A program made the position numbers and the translations under genes. From NCBI GenBank assembly GCA_029582265.1, contig CM055828.1, positions 4,943,402 through 5,007,401 on the forward strand: DNA of 64,000 nt, written 5' to 3'. The notes below the pieces were generated by a model. It did not search any database. It was not told the origin of the DNA and saw nothing but the letters and a program-made list of their open reading frames with translations. Position 1 is the first letter of the stretch. Each line of letters starts with the position of its first letter. This stretch comes from Zoroaster sp. YZ-2022 (taxonomy: Eukaryota; Echinodermata; Asteroidea; Forcipulatida; Zoroasteridae). Shown here in pieces: positions 47,732-59,019 of this stretch.

Positions 47732-47999
47732 ATACATGCACTCACTGGCCAAAAGTATTGCAACATGCTCAAAATAGCACTTTACAAGTAACAGGTGAGA
47801 TGATCATTTAATCCGATTTCATCGATCGTGTATTACATAATTTCCGAGCAAGAACAGTAAAAAAAGAACATTGACTTCAAAACACAGGCACTTTCAAGAA
47901 GTCTTAAGTAGTGTAAATAAATTAAAATAAATTATTGTAACACAGTTCTCCAAACTGAACTTTGGGGATGTTGCAATGCTTATGGCCAGTGAGTGTATA
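47732..47999. mobile_element. Tc1/mariner-type MITE
   Basis: CACTCACTGGCCAAAAGTAT then TGCAACAT on the left is mirrored by ATGTTGCAATGCTTATGGCC then AGTGAGTG on the right, giving ~28-bp inverted repeats, both flanked by TATA/TA. The interior of ~210 bp is AT-rich and non-coding. The CACTGGCC...TTGCAACA type of end is common among Tc1-related elements, which duplicate TA. Confidence 0.75.
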
Positions 48000-48227
48000 A
48001 CGTGCATGTATGGTACATCAATATCACATCAAATCAAGCACGGCCTTAATACTTAATAGGAACTGTGGGGTGGGAGGGTTTATGGGTCGGTCCCAAACAG
48101 ATCCACTCCTGCAACGAGTGATCAGATGTAAAATGCTAAACATTTTAGTAGATTGGGAGACGGGGACTTCTCGAAATTATCTTTACTGCCCCGGAGTGAA
48201 ATGAGTTGGTCTTTGAGACTGTTAATG

Positions 48228-48247
48228 GGGGGGGGGGGGGGGGGGGG
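48228..48247 (+). repeat. Poly-G run of about 20 bases
   Basis: This is an uninterrupted G run in otherwise mixed sequence. It can form G-quadruplex structures, and its length in the assembly is unlikely to be exact. Similar shorter G or C runs occur near 16,782, 22,068, 27,070, 46,363 and 52,868. Confidence 0.9.
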
Positions 48248-48419
48248 CTGTCTCGGCCCGTTTCACCATAGAGGTATACCTTGCCACATGTGCAATGGTT
48301 GCCACTTGTATGGTATACCCCTGCACGATTGTCCGGTTCCAGATTCTTTGTTGGTATACACCGTTCGTGGCTAGTACTGTAATTGTATACCTTGATATAC
48401 GCTTTATTTACTTGATGAT

Positions 48420-48735
48420 TTAATGCGACGCGACAACACTTCTAATGCGACGCTAGTCTTGTGCAAGACCGTTATTATGCGGATCCTGGTTACACGATCC
48501 CGCGCCAGTCCTAAATCACCCACCGTAGCTGGCGCTATACAAATTTTTACGATCAAGGCCGCTAATAACGTTACTCTGGACAAAAGGTGGCGCGGCCATG
48601 GACAGGAATGAACGGCGCCCGCAGCGGCGATTGGTTTATCAAATCACAGCGGATCGGCGCGTATACGTATAAAATCACGAGTAACGTCTTGCACCAAGAC
48701 TAATGCGACGCGTGAATCCTAATGCGACGCTTACA
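48420..48735. mobile_element. MITE-like element with GCGACGC inverted ends
   Basis: TAATGCGACGCTAGTCTTGT then GCAAGACC near 48,440-48,470 is matched in inverse by GTCTTGCACCAAGACTAATG then CGACGCG near 48,687-48,714. Further TAATGCGACGC repeats lie outside both arms (48,423 and 48,719). The interior is CpG-rich compared with its flanks. A lone GTCGCGTCGCACTAGAAGTG block near 47,176 resembles its end and may be a solo relic. Confidence 0.6.
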
Positions 48736-48739
48736 CACT

Positions 48740-50750
48740 CTTCTTGCAATGTGCATGTGTCCTTTTTAGAACACCATACAGATGAATACATTAGGAAGAA
48801 GAAAACAGTGAATCAATCCATGCCCGCGTGTTATTTTGTTCGTGGTACATGTATTAAGACAGTAAACTACCCGTAATTGTTATTCAATAACACCCTAACA
48901 AACACCCTATTAATTATTTATCAATCCCATTTTGCCTTTGAGAAAGAACCTGCTATAGGTTCGAAACGAATAACTACTTATAGTTTGCATTTATACTACA
49001 GGTCATTTAGGTTGGTCAGCAGTTTGCAAAAGTTAATTCTCTATTTATCACTAAAAAGACAATTAATTTAATAGCGGCAAGATAAGTCTATTGTATCATC
49101 CAGAGAAGTTTGTATGTGTGTGCTTTCTTATTCTCAAACTTTGAACAAAAAAGCAGTATAATAAACATGGGTAAGGACAAAATTTTATATACAAAAAAGT
49201 CTCCGGTTTCTTGTCATCGGTCGCCTTCAAAATCGGTGCATTAACGCCCATTTTTTTATTTATTTATTATTTTTTTTTTTTATACATAGGCCTATATACG
49301 CGGGTATTGGAAACAAATAAAAGCGGATGCGAATTCAGAATGATATTCATTTCACATTGTCTTTATTTTAGAATGATATAGTTGTCTTGAATAAAGGGAT
49401 GGGAGTTATTGTAAAAGGGGATGCGAGTTCAGAATGATATTTTTTGACATGTTTTTGTTTACGATTTACGTTCATTTTAAAATTCTCAGGAGTGTTTTTA
49501 TGTTAAACGAATAACATAGGCGTTTGAAAACGTATTTTAATTTTGATTTTCTCATTTTAATTAAATATATCATGCAACTAAACTAACTTTTTGAATAAGG
49601 AGCTTTTTAATTGGATGTAACCATTAGTTGGGTTGAATTATCTAACTAAAACAGAATCATTCTATTGTTTGTAAATTCCGAACCACACATGCAGATGACC
49701 TGACATGTAACGAGGCGTTGGACTAATTACCCGTTCTGGATATTCTAGTGCTTTCCGGTTCTTGTCGGGATAACATTTCTAAAAGGCCTGTAAATGTTTC
49801 AGTTTTTTTGTCCGACTCGGGAAAACGTGTATTTGGGCAGTTGGAATATTAGCTCTATTTAAGTGGTATTTTTCCATACACGAAACAATTCTTTATTTCC
49901 GTAATTTATGTCAAAAAGAGGGCAAGGGGGCTGCCATCCCCCATGAGCTACACTACCGGTACTGGCTAGTAGGCCTAGGCCGATAAATTCTGTCCGGGAG
50001 TTGGCAGTCGGAATTATGGGCTGTCGGAATAGTCAGCAAAAAGTGATACATATGTTTCTTCTCCGAAACTCGCCACATAAATTTTCTTCTGTATTATTCT
50101 TTTTCTATATTACATGATTTTAATACTGCATATCTGAATACAAAGTTATAATTAATTGACGTATCTTCATACTTGTATCATTTGTCAATACGGTAAATAT
50201 AGTCAGGGTTTTCTGTTGTGGGCAAAAAAATATACAAAAATGAGAATCAGTGGTAAATGCGTAAATTTCGTATTCATGGCCGATTTTACATTGAACAATT
50301 AATTACATTTATGAACTTTAAGATAACACAACATAATTATGTATATATTATGAAGCAGAGGTTACCTCCAAACTATATCATGGCCTAGGTAGTAAATAAA
50401 ATAACCAATGAGACAGTTTAAGCGAAGGAAGTTATAAACATGACTTGAACATTCACCGATTCCATTATTTCTGTGTTTGTTTAGATTATGTGATTCGTAC
50501 ACAGTTGCGTGACCTTTAGAGTACCCAGGAGATTTCCTGCCAGGCAAAAGTATTTACATGCATTAGGCTCAGAGTTTGTACATTTTGTACTTCTCCACAT
50601 CATAAATATTAAGAATTTGTTTAATATTTAGATGTAATTTGAGATGCCATTTGAGATGTACCTATTTAAAAATAAACCATATTAAGAATGTGTTTGCAGA
50701 TATCTCAAAATTTCAGGATTTATATGGTTTCTTGTCATACACCAGTGTAC
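48740..50750. other. Intronic or intergenic stretch with no recognisable feature
   Basis: AT-rich DNA with T-runs near 49,250-49,285 and an imperfect direct repeat of GATGCGAATTCAGAATGATA-type sequence (near 49,327 and 49,422, ~25 bp). Open frames are short and unremarkable. It lies between the two first exons, so it would be intron for the exon 1b transcript. Confidence 0.5.
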
Positions 50751-50752
50751 AT

Positions 50753-50950
50753 TTGGTGGAATATTCTATTAAAAACCAGACATCATTAATCATCCCTCCA
50801 GTCGCAGTTTGAAAGCTAAGTATGTTTTTTGAAAGTCATCCGAGCGCAACGGCTCATTTCAATACGTTTCATGACTAAAAAAACTTTTCTTTCACGCTAA
50901 AATAATTCAATGGGTAGGCCCAGGTTGTTTGTGTTAGTGTCTTTCCAAAG
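50753..50950 (+). repeat. Direct repeat left of the RT fragment
   Basis: ATATTCTATTAAAAACCAGA, then CAGTTTGAAAGCTAAGTATG, GTCATCCGAGCGCAAC and TTTCAATACGTTTCA recur, diverged, at ~51,535-51,728. The two copies bracket the RT fragment in the same orientation, as the terminal or internal repeats of a retroelement would. Confidence 0.65.
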
Positions 50951-51109
50951 ATCAGTGTAGGCTATACATCAGTGTACATGTACATATAGCTTCAGACTTC
51001 AATTTCGATCCGAAACTTGAAAAAGATGAAAGCGCACTACAATTTGCTGCCCATTTATAGATAACACGCTGGGAAGACATGGAAAAAATAAACAAAAGTA
51101 TGACTCCAA

Positions 51110-51460
51110 AAATATGACTCCCAAAGTGGATCTCAAAAGTGCTTATCGGTATGTTCCCTGTCATCCTGATGACTTATTTAAATGGCACTAAACTTCCATT
51201 TGGAGCTAAACGTGCGCCATGCATTTTTCATAGATTAACTCCGTCTGTCTCTCGTATGATGCAACATCGTGGTTGTAATGGGGTCGTTGCTTACCTGATT
51301 TTCTCATCAAAATTGAAAATACAGGGGAGGCTTGTGAATTGCATTTTAATTACTTGTTCTACTTTAAGGTTAGTATTTAATATGAATTGGTCAAAGATGG
51401 ATAGCCCTTCCCAAACAATCACTTGTCTTGGTATCTTAATTTATACCAATGCTCGAACTC
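51110..51460 (+). pseudogene. Retroelement reverse-transcriptase fragment (DIRS/Ty3-like)
   Basis: Broken frames read KVDLKSAYRYVPCHPDD, then LPFGAKRAPCIFHRLTPSVS and, further on, MNWSKMDSPSQTITCLGI. These are successive RT blocks: the DLKSAY palm strand with the first catalytic Asp, the PFG-APxxF block, and the CLGI strand after the active site. The block that should hold the second catalytic pair (Y-x-DD) has decayed to VAYLIFSSK after a frameshift. The order and spacing suit DIRS-like or Ty3-like elements better than LINEs, but the fragment is too short to decide. Confidence 0.7.
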
Positions 51461-51534
51461 ATATATAAATACCGCAGGAAAAACTTGATTGTTCATTGAA
51501 CTACTTCAGGAGTGTTCACAGCCATCTACTCTGC

Positions 51535-51728
51535 ATATTCTATTAAAAATCCCAGACATATTCAAAGTTATTCATCCGTCCAGTTGCAATTTGAAAGCTA
51601 GCTATGCTTTTTGCAAATCATCCGAGAGCAACCCTCATTGTGACTTATTTCAATACGTTTCAAATACAAGAAAGGATCTGCACTTTTTTCTTTCACGCCC
51701 GTACATGTTGTGTTGCTTTTCCAAAATA
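51535..51728 (+). repeat. Direct repeat right of the RT fragment
   Basis: This is the partner of 50,753-50,950: ATATTCTATTAAAAATCCCA, CAATTTGAAAGCTAGCTATG, ATCATCCGAGAGCAACC and TTTCAATACGTTTCAAATAC in the same order. The 112-codon plus frame through it has no known domain. Confidence 0.65.
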
Positions 51729-52277
51729 TGCGTCTATAGTATACCCCATAAAAATGAGTGTTCACAGCCAAGTAAGAGCCAGCGATTTGATAGATGGGTT
51801 CTAAAGCAACTGTTAACTTTCTATTAAAAAAAACATAAAAAGGGAAAAGGATATCAGGAAACAAACTAACTGAAATCACTTTTAGTGTTTAAACTTAAGG
51901 GAAATCTTTTCTGCAAATTCACCGTTTCCTTTGAACGCGGCCAAAACAAATCTGTGCAGCTTACCCCGCTACAACACTGCTTATCTGGAACAATACACTA
52001 TGTAAACTCACGGAGGAAGGAAAAGAACTTTCCTCCATAATAAAATGAATGTTATAGTTTTCCTTTCAAGAATTGAATTATTATTTTGGAACTGGAGTCA
52101 ATCATTTACAGCGATATAAAGCCACTGATCGGTGTAAAAGCAGACTAGAAGTTATGCGTACTATATTATATTAACAGTAGGCCTACAACAGGATCCAGGA
52201 TGGATTTACTGTTTTCTTTCCTACAGGATTTTCATCTGAGCACGCACATTACTCTATACACTCTTACAAAAAACCAA

Positions 52278-52278
<1 letters not shown>

Positions 52279-52317
<39 letters not shown>

Positions 52318-52495
52318 CACGCACATTGATTTGTGGGGTATTCCTTTGTTCGTTCTATTATCCCTTTTCCTTATAATTCTCCTGTGGGGTACAAGATTTT
52401 CTATAGTTACCTTGTGGGGTACCATTGTTCCATTGTGTTTTGGACCCCACAACGAATGGTGTGTACGTTCACCCACACACACACACACACACACG
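52279..52495. repeat. Two (CA)n microsatellites with a GTGGGGTAC spacer motif
   Basis: ACACAC runs at ~52,279-52,313 and ~52,473-52,493 bracket ~160 bp in which (T)GTGGGGTA occurs three times (52,333, 52,384, 52,413). The overlapping open frames in all three plus phases (84-90 codons) are repeat-driven and not called. Confidence 0.85.
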
Positions 52496-53814
52496 CATTG
52501 CGTTGGATTACAGGCAGTGACCTCAAGCTGTGTTGGCTACCGCGCGAGATTCAAACTAATTCGCCTTCAAACAAACCTTGGGTGAAGATGCGAATTGAAG
52601 GGTGATTATTAAACTTGCTTAACTTTTTCTTTACAAACCCCACTCATATGGGGTTGTCACATACACTGTAATAGAGGACAATATTTACGAAAGTGTGTTC
52701 TTAATGAAATAGAACTGCCCACAAATCAACAACCTATATTATAATGACTTTCCATTTGAATTCCAATGTGAAAATAAAGAAACAAGCTTTTGATTACAGA
52801 AGGATCAAGGCTGTTGATTCAGTTTGAACGAGGTTACAATGGCTCAAGGTTACACGGGGGTGTGACCCCCCCCCCCCCCACCCAATAATTTCCCCAGTCG
52901 GCATTTAGAGCCTCAGTCGGCAAATAAAGTATCAAACGTACTAGAACAAGGGTTGATCCAGAATAAATTTTCAGTCGGCAAACTTAGAGCTATGGGTTTG
53001 CTGACTGCGGCCCCCCTACCCCGTTGATTGACTTTAGAGAAAGTCCATTTTAAGAAGAAAAAGTAAATTTGTCTGTTCCTATTAGTTTTGTGTCTGTAAA
53101 TTTACCCCAAAATGTTCCCCCACTCTGAAAATCCTGCTACGCCACTGATGCTAGTCGGCAAATTGGCTCCACACTCCCAAAGAAAATGCCTTCGCTATGC
53201 CCCTGGATTTAGGTGAGTACTTTGAAGCCACTAGACTACCATGTTGCTAGTCTCCTAGATCACACAATGCAATGATAACATAGGAAGTTTGTCTCTGTTA
53301 AAATGACACTTTTTAGATCACATTAAACAACTAAGCTTATCATGCTGTGTCGTTAAAACAAAAAAAATGTATGAATTTAAAACGCATTCAGAATTACCGT
53401 ACTCATTTTAACTTGACATTTAGGAAATAAGACTCTTCCCAATAAAGTATTAACAGTAATTATTTTTCTTTAAAATGAAAGCATCATTCAAATAATCACT
53501 AGCTAATTTACACCAATTAGTTTTATATTTAAAAAGGAACAAAAAACACAACAAATAGTAAAAATCACATTTAAAGTTAAATTAAATGATAACATTTTAT
53601 TAAAAGTAAAGCATTTTTTTCGACTCGCCGGCAAGTCAGCATTTGGAATACAATCTGTGTAAAACATCATTTATAAAACGTATAACCAACGTTATCTAAA
53701 CACTAATCCATTACTAACGCTAACAATATTTGTACTTTTATATATTTGTTTTTAAAATAAACAGCGGTTGAAAGTTTATCTTCCACAAACCAGAATAAGA
53801 ATGTTCTTGTCTAC

Positions 53815-54060
53815 TATGATCATCATCATTCTGTGCCATGCTGCATAGCGTGGGCTAGCATGGATCTCCATCCGTCACGGTTCCAAGTGCACGATATTAT
53901 ATATGTTGGCTTTTCTTTGTGCAGCCATGATGTCACACTGTCAAGCATCTTCTCCCTCTGTCTACCTCTGCTTCGTTTCCCATAAATTTTCCCTGTTGTT
54001 ACCAGATGTTCTATGTCTTTTCTTCTCATCATGTGTCCAAAAAACTTTGTTTGCCTCTGC
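53815..54060 (-). pseudogene. LINE ORF2 C-terminal fragment
   Basis: On the minus strand, MMRRKDIEHLVTTGKIYGKR, then SRGRQREKMLDSVTSW and NRDGWRSMLAHA follow the conserved C-terminal pattern of many non-LTR retrotransposon proteins (GHVxR..., GKRxRGRQ, DRxxWR). The frame ends at a natural stop, and the 3' side is a short ATG/ATC microsatellite (53,815-53,830), as expected for a LINE tail. It is 5'-truncated: nothing upstream of the GHxxR block is recognisable. Confidence 0.8.
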
Positions 54061-54377
54061 TATGATAACATAATTTAAAGGGAAATCCACAACTATAGTA
54101 TTCGGTAACTTTCGCATCTCTCTAGTTTTCAAGAAGTATAGCATTTCACTAAGCTTTTCACCAAAATAGGTGCTAAAAAGTTTTGGGAAAAAATTGCAAA
54201 AAACTGTTACATGTTTGTTATGTTTTTATGTTTAACAAAAAGTTGCCATATTTGTATTAATTCAACATAACAATTCATGTTTTCTCTAAGATGATAACAC
54301 TAATTTATTACTTGACAATTCGTTAATTTGATAATCTGGTAATTACCAGAGTTATACATTCCCTTTAATCAAACATT

Positions 54378-54640
54378 TTACTTAATATCATAAAGAAGGT
54401 GCTTGTGTCCTCGAGCAAGACACTTTACCATAATTGATTCTCTCCACCCAGGAGTAAATGGGTACCTGTGATGGTGGGGTTGTTGTGTTTGATTAGCCCA
54501 TATGCGCCGAAATGGCAGCAATTGAGCTGTATACTCCCCATGGACCCGAGATGGTTTCAGGAATGATATATGCGCCTGATGAGCAGGGGGTAATAATGTA
54601 CAGCGCTGTGATACTTCGTGTAATATTTTAACAACCATTA
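54378..54640 (+). repeat. Dispersed repeat, probably a LINE/SINE 3' end
   Basis: TCGAGCAAGACACTTTACC, then CACCCAGGAGTAAATGGGTA and GTACAGCGCTGTGATACTTC are motifs I associate with the conserved 3' tails of LINE/SINE families in marine animals. This is recalled familiarity, not a database result. The 91-codon minus frame across it is a shadow. Confidence 0.4.
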
Positions 54641-54984
54641 TTGGTATAACCACTGATTTTAGTGTTTGTATTGGTTCTACCGACAGTTAACATCTTACAA
54701 CGTAAGATTTGAACAGCGTAAGATTTGAACAGCATAAGATTTGAACATCATTTGCTTTTGAAAATTATTCATTGCCCAAAGTAGGCTTAGATAAATTTTC
54801 GCTTAAATATTAAAATTTCTTTATCTTTTTATTTTTTCAACAAACGTCCCTCAAGCATTTCTATACACAAATAAACAGTATGTTTAATTAAAAACGAATA
54901 CAATATTTTTAAAATAAACTTTAAAAATACCAAATTAAACAAATATTTTATGTTCAGCCACATTGGGGAAGGGCCAATTAAACA

Positions 54985-55327
54985 TGGGCGATATCGATTT
55001 TTTCATCCACGATATATCGGCAAACAAATTTCGCGATTTTCGATATAATCGCGAAATGTACCCCCCTCTACAAGCATCACAATAAATCGTAAATTCATTT
55101 GCAGAGCATGTATGTACTTCTGAAGTAGTTCACTTTTGTTTCTCACTTCCAAAAGCTGTAAAGACTGTTCTAATTTTTGTTTCCATGGAATTTCTGACTT
55201 GACTCACAATGGCGATTTTTTTAATAGCGATTTACTGATATCTCGATAATATAAAAAGGTTCTCGATATCGTAATCGAATAAAACAAAAGGGTATCGCGA
55301 TATTCGATATTATCGTGTTATCGCCCA
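54985..55327. mobile_element. MITE with TGGGCGATA ends (hAT-like composition)
   Basis: The left end TGGGCGATATCGATTTTTTC and the right end TTATCGCCCA are inverted repeats. Inside, ATCGATAT/CGCGATAT palindromic words recur many times (54,990-55,060 and 55,200-55,320), characteristic of GCGATA-type MITEs. No clear 8-bp target duplication could be read. It sits just 5' of copy B of the duplication on the plus strand. Confidence 0.65.
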
Positions 55328-55442
55328 AGCTTACTGTCAATTGTTTCTTTTTTCTTTTCTTTTTTCGTTTAAATTTTTCCGTTTTGCCACATTCCTGAAT
55401 GCTACTATTTTTTTTAATTTTTTTTTAATTTTTTTTTAATGC

Positions 55443-57272
55443 ATAATACATCGTCAGTTTCATAATTTTTACAGTGAAATTATCATATTTTCGCAAGATC
55501 AAGCTTACCACACGGCACTTCAATAGGCCTATAGTTCAACTCGGTAAGCTATGAATGTTTTTTTTTTCGTTCGAGCTTCTGACACGGATGGTGACATTTA
55601 CGCACCACAATAATTTGTATTGTATACGATACAAATAGGCCCTAGTTTAACGGTTCACGATGCCCCAAACGTTTTTTTTTTATCCTTTGACCTTTTTAAT
55701 CTATGTAGATTCTCAGTCACCAATCGGAAGAGCGAAATAAGTACGTGAACTCTTTTGTATATACAATACATGTTAATCACATTCTAAAAACGACCTAACT
55801 CCTATTGGTAATTCGAGTCCTACTGTGTCCAGCTTATTTAACCAGTGTTATTACGGGGATCATGGTAGAGATTAGTTGTAGAGATCACATTTTTGAACGG
55901 TTCAAAATGGCCGCAGAGTGAACCATCATAATACATGTAACTGTGTCTACACAATCCGTATGGCCATCCATCTTGAACAGACAATTAAGGCAAGATGGTC
56001 TGGCTAGCGCTGGCATGATTAACTGCAGCTGAACAAAATAATTATCGATAGCATTTCATTGCCCCAGAAAAGCACATTCCATGGGTTTTGACCTATTTTT
56101 GTGATTTGTTCCAATGCCTATTATTGCCATTATTAATGTGGTTTACAAGAACAGGCAGAACCTACAATGTTTAATCACACAACCTCTTTAAAAACTTTTG
56201 CAAAAAAGTCCATGTATGAATTCATATATTGAAGTGGAGAAGTATTGCATGGGCTTTGAATACACATAAAACTAGGAAAGCACTATTAGAGCGCAAACCT
56301 TCGCCAAGTAGATCTTTTTCTGAGAAAAAAAACATTTCATAGAAGTCGTCAATTACTCTATTTTATTATGCTGTACTCGTAGATAAATTGTGTAATAAAT
56401 ACAAATTTAAAAAAAAAATTAAAATAAAAATAAAAAATCCCCACGATTTAAACCAAGCTCTCTGACGTGACAGCCGTACGTCTAACTCGCTGAGCCACCA
56501 ACTATTCTCGAGACTTGACGAAAACATTAGGTTGTAAAATAGGTCATAGTGCGCCCCCTAAGTAGGATATGGCAAAAATACACTTTCCTGAAATCGGATC
56601 TTCATCAAAATCTAATCGATTGGTCCATGTAGCATACTCAACATATTCAGCAAATTCCATCCGAATCTGTAGAGAACTTTTTGAGATATCTTGTACAGAA
56701 GTACACACACAAACACACACATTACCTCCGTCCGACTTACGTCGGTGGTGGTAATAAATTGATGATTTAAAAACACATCCGAACAGATCTAAACGTTTGG
56801 AGACAACGGACATGGACAGTACTGTAAGGCTAAAAAAAACAACCACAAGAATGTATAAGGTTAAAACACAACCACAACACTCCAAGGCTTTATTTTTGCT
56901 AAGGAAAATGAGAATTCACTGTTTGCTAATCGTAATCACTATTCCTCTTTTCTTTAACACTATGAACCTACCTTCCGTGATCTCAGAGAAGGCGAACAAA
57001 CCATCGCGATCCTCTCCCCTGTCACATAGTTGCTGAATGAACACATCATCTACTCGAGTCATGTGAGAGAACGAAGCCACGATGGTGTTCTTGTAGCCCA
57101 GTTTCTTCACCTCGTTGTAGATCTCCCATTTGCTCTCGATGGTATGACCCCGTAGCTGTCCCACGGTGCTCTCCCTGATGGAGTTGTCGAGGACGAAGAG
57201 GTCCAAATCCTTAAGAACCTGGTATTTCTTCGTCTCTTTGTCTATCTCCTCATGAAAACTGGAGACCAGTGC
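55443..57272 (-). repeat. Segmental duplication, copy B (exon 1b side)
   Basis: This is the partner of copy A at a constant offset of ~11,192-11,194 bases, direct orientation. It includes the same SINE-like and (CA)n-bearing repeat fragments, so it copied intron and transposon sequence with the exon. High identity shows a recent duplication or gene conversion. Misassembly of allelic haplotypes is also possible. Confidence 0.92.
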
Positions 57273-57323
57273 ATCGAAGCCCGACGGCTCAACTACCCGG
57301 GTTCTCTTGGCGACACTGGCCAT
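56972..57323 (-). CDS. Exon 1b: alternative or duplicated first exon of the HMGL/EF-hand gene
   Basis: This is a copy of exon 1a in the same orientation, 11.2 kb further upstream in the direction of transcription. It starts at the first ATG of its open frame (57,323, context AATATGG) with MASVAKRTRVVEPSGFDALV. From DALVSSFHEE onward it is nearly identical to exon 1a (EIDK for EMAK), including the DRE-type motif. It ends with the same donor GGAAG|GTAGGT at 56,972. It leaves phase 1, so it would splice in frame to exon 2 and give a 568-aa form with a basic, 9-residue-longer N-terminus. Exon 1a has no acceptor requirement as a first exon and could simply be skipped. The alternative is the dead 5' end of a partly duplicated gene, but the frame is undamaged. 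Confidence 0.7.
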
Positions 57324-57995
57324 ATTCGACTTTGAGATATCGTAGCACCAAAAACATGAACGGAATACACAACCAACTGTAGGACGCCAGAGTACTATTA
57401 ATACAGGTTTTACGTGTGTATTGCCAACAGCCACCTTACTCGATGTGTATAAGACCGTGACTAAACTAGTCAGCTGTCTGGAAATAACTGCTTAAACCTC
57501 TTTGTCCGCTGAATCGTTATGTACAGCAGTACAATCTTGATACCATTGTTGAGTTTCACAATACCATTGATTAATAACAGGAAAAACGATTCAACCATAA
57601 TACTTGGTCACTATACGTACAAACAGTTCAGAGATGTCCACACTTGCGTGATCCGATCCTGTGTGTAACATTTGAATGTATTAGAAAATTAAACTACTGA
57701 TAACCCGCTTGTCATGCGCCCTATTTTACCTCGTTACGGTCAAGTGGTGCGCACGTGAAGCCCAGCCATCCATCCAGAGGCCGTAACGATTGTCGGTGTT
57801 ATTTACACAATTCATTGCCAATTTTATACGCATGATGACTTTGCAAGGGCTACACGAGGAAAGCGATTTATAAACGTCAAATTTGTCAAATTTTCCACTG
57901 GTGGACCTGGGAATTCTGAATTCGACCAGATAGGACAAAGTGACTTATTTGCAATATTTTACTGTATGTCAGTTTCCCTATGATTTCCTTCCCTT

Positions 57996-58270
57996 AATTA
58001 ACCCTAACCACCCCAAATCCATCAAAATCCTCCAAGGGGCACTTTTCTGGGAAAATTCAGCACTGTTGGAAACTGGTACTTTCACCCCTTCAAATGGGGC
58101 AAAATTACTACTTGGCAAGAAGTACAGGCCATAGGCCCTAAGTGCTGAATATGAAAGATCAACGAAAATGCATGGTGCATTTTGAAGATAAGGGCATGTT
58201 TCCAAAAGTGCACTGATGGATTTTGGAGGATTCGGGAAGGCTCCTAACCAGAATACCTAGGGGGTTAAGG
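57996..58270. mobile_element. MITE-like element with TTAACCCTAACC-type ends
   Basis: AACCCTAACC, then CCAAATCCATCAAAATCCTCC on the left is matched in inverse by TGATGGATTTTGGAGGATTC, then GGGGGTTAAGG on the right. AAGGGGCACTTTTC and CCAAAAGTGCAC form a second inner pair. The right arm carries ~25 extra bases (GGGAAGGCTCCTAACCAGAA) between the two pairing blocks. Open frames in both strands here are repeat-derived. Confidence 0.6.
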
Positions 58271-58483
58271 TTTTAAAGAGAGATGTATTGATGCTGAAGG
58301 CCAGACAAAACCCTAAATGCACCTCTGGCCTCACAAGGACACCGTCTTGCCACCAGTGTTGGTTATTTATTATGTAAACAACTTTTTGTGCCTATGTGTT
58401 CGAGTATTTCTCACTGAATCATTATTCGCTCTCATGCTGTACACTTGATTATTAATAAAAAATATAAAAAATAACCTAGAAAA

Positions 58484-59019
58484 GATTATCGTGCAATAAT
58501 GTTCTGGGCCGTACCGGTAGTGAAGGCACAATCTTGGGCGGGGAGTGGAAGTGAAATTGCCGACTGACTTTGGCAGCGGTAAAAAAAATTAACGCCTTCA
58601 AAATCACAAGACAGGGGAGTGAAGAAGGTGGCCTATAACAACTCATCGTTCCACACATAGGCTAATTATGATCACTCCTTGCAGAACTGCAATTTTGGGG
58701 ATATCACCATCAGCCCTACCATCCCACAGTTCCTATAAGCGCGTGAATGATTTGCTGTGAAACTCAAAGCACCATACATGCATACAAGACCAATGTACAC
58801 ACAACTTCCAGTATGCTTCGCACTGTAACTGAAACTGCTAGAACACCATAAAAAGTTATGGTCCAGTAAATTTCATGGAATAGAATACTGGTTTGGATGA
58901 TATGCCTTCAGTATGGATGTCTAGGAAATGTTCATAAAAACGAATTGAAATTCTCCACAGTGCAGTGAATAGTGTGGTTAATAAGGTGTGTTTAATCAGA
59001 ACATTATTGCACGATAATC
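58484..59019. repeat. 23-bp perfect inverted repeat spanning 536 bp
   Basis: GATTATCGTGCAATAATGTT followed by CTG at 58,484-58,506 is exactly reversed at 58,997-59,019. The right copy also forms the last codons of the Penelope-like element's open sequence. The intervening DNA shows no coding signal. It may be a terminal structure of that element or a separate foldback. Confidence 0.7.

Noticed and set aside
52331..52605. Three overlapping frames of 71-90 codons
   Set aside because: They are driven by (CA)n tracts and overlap each other on both strands.
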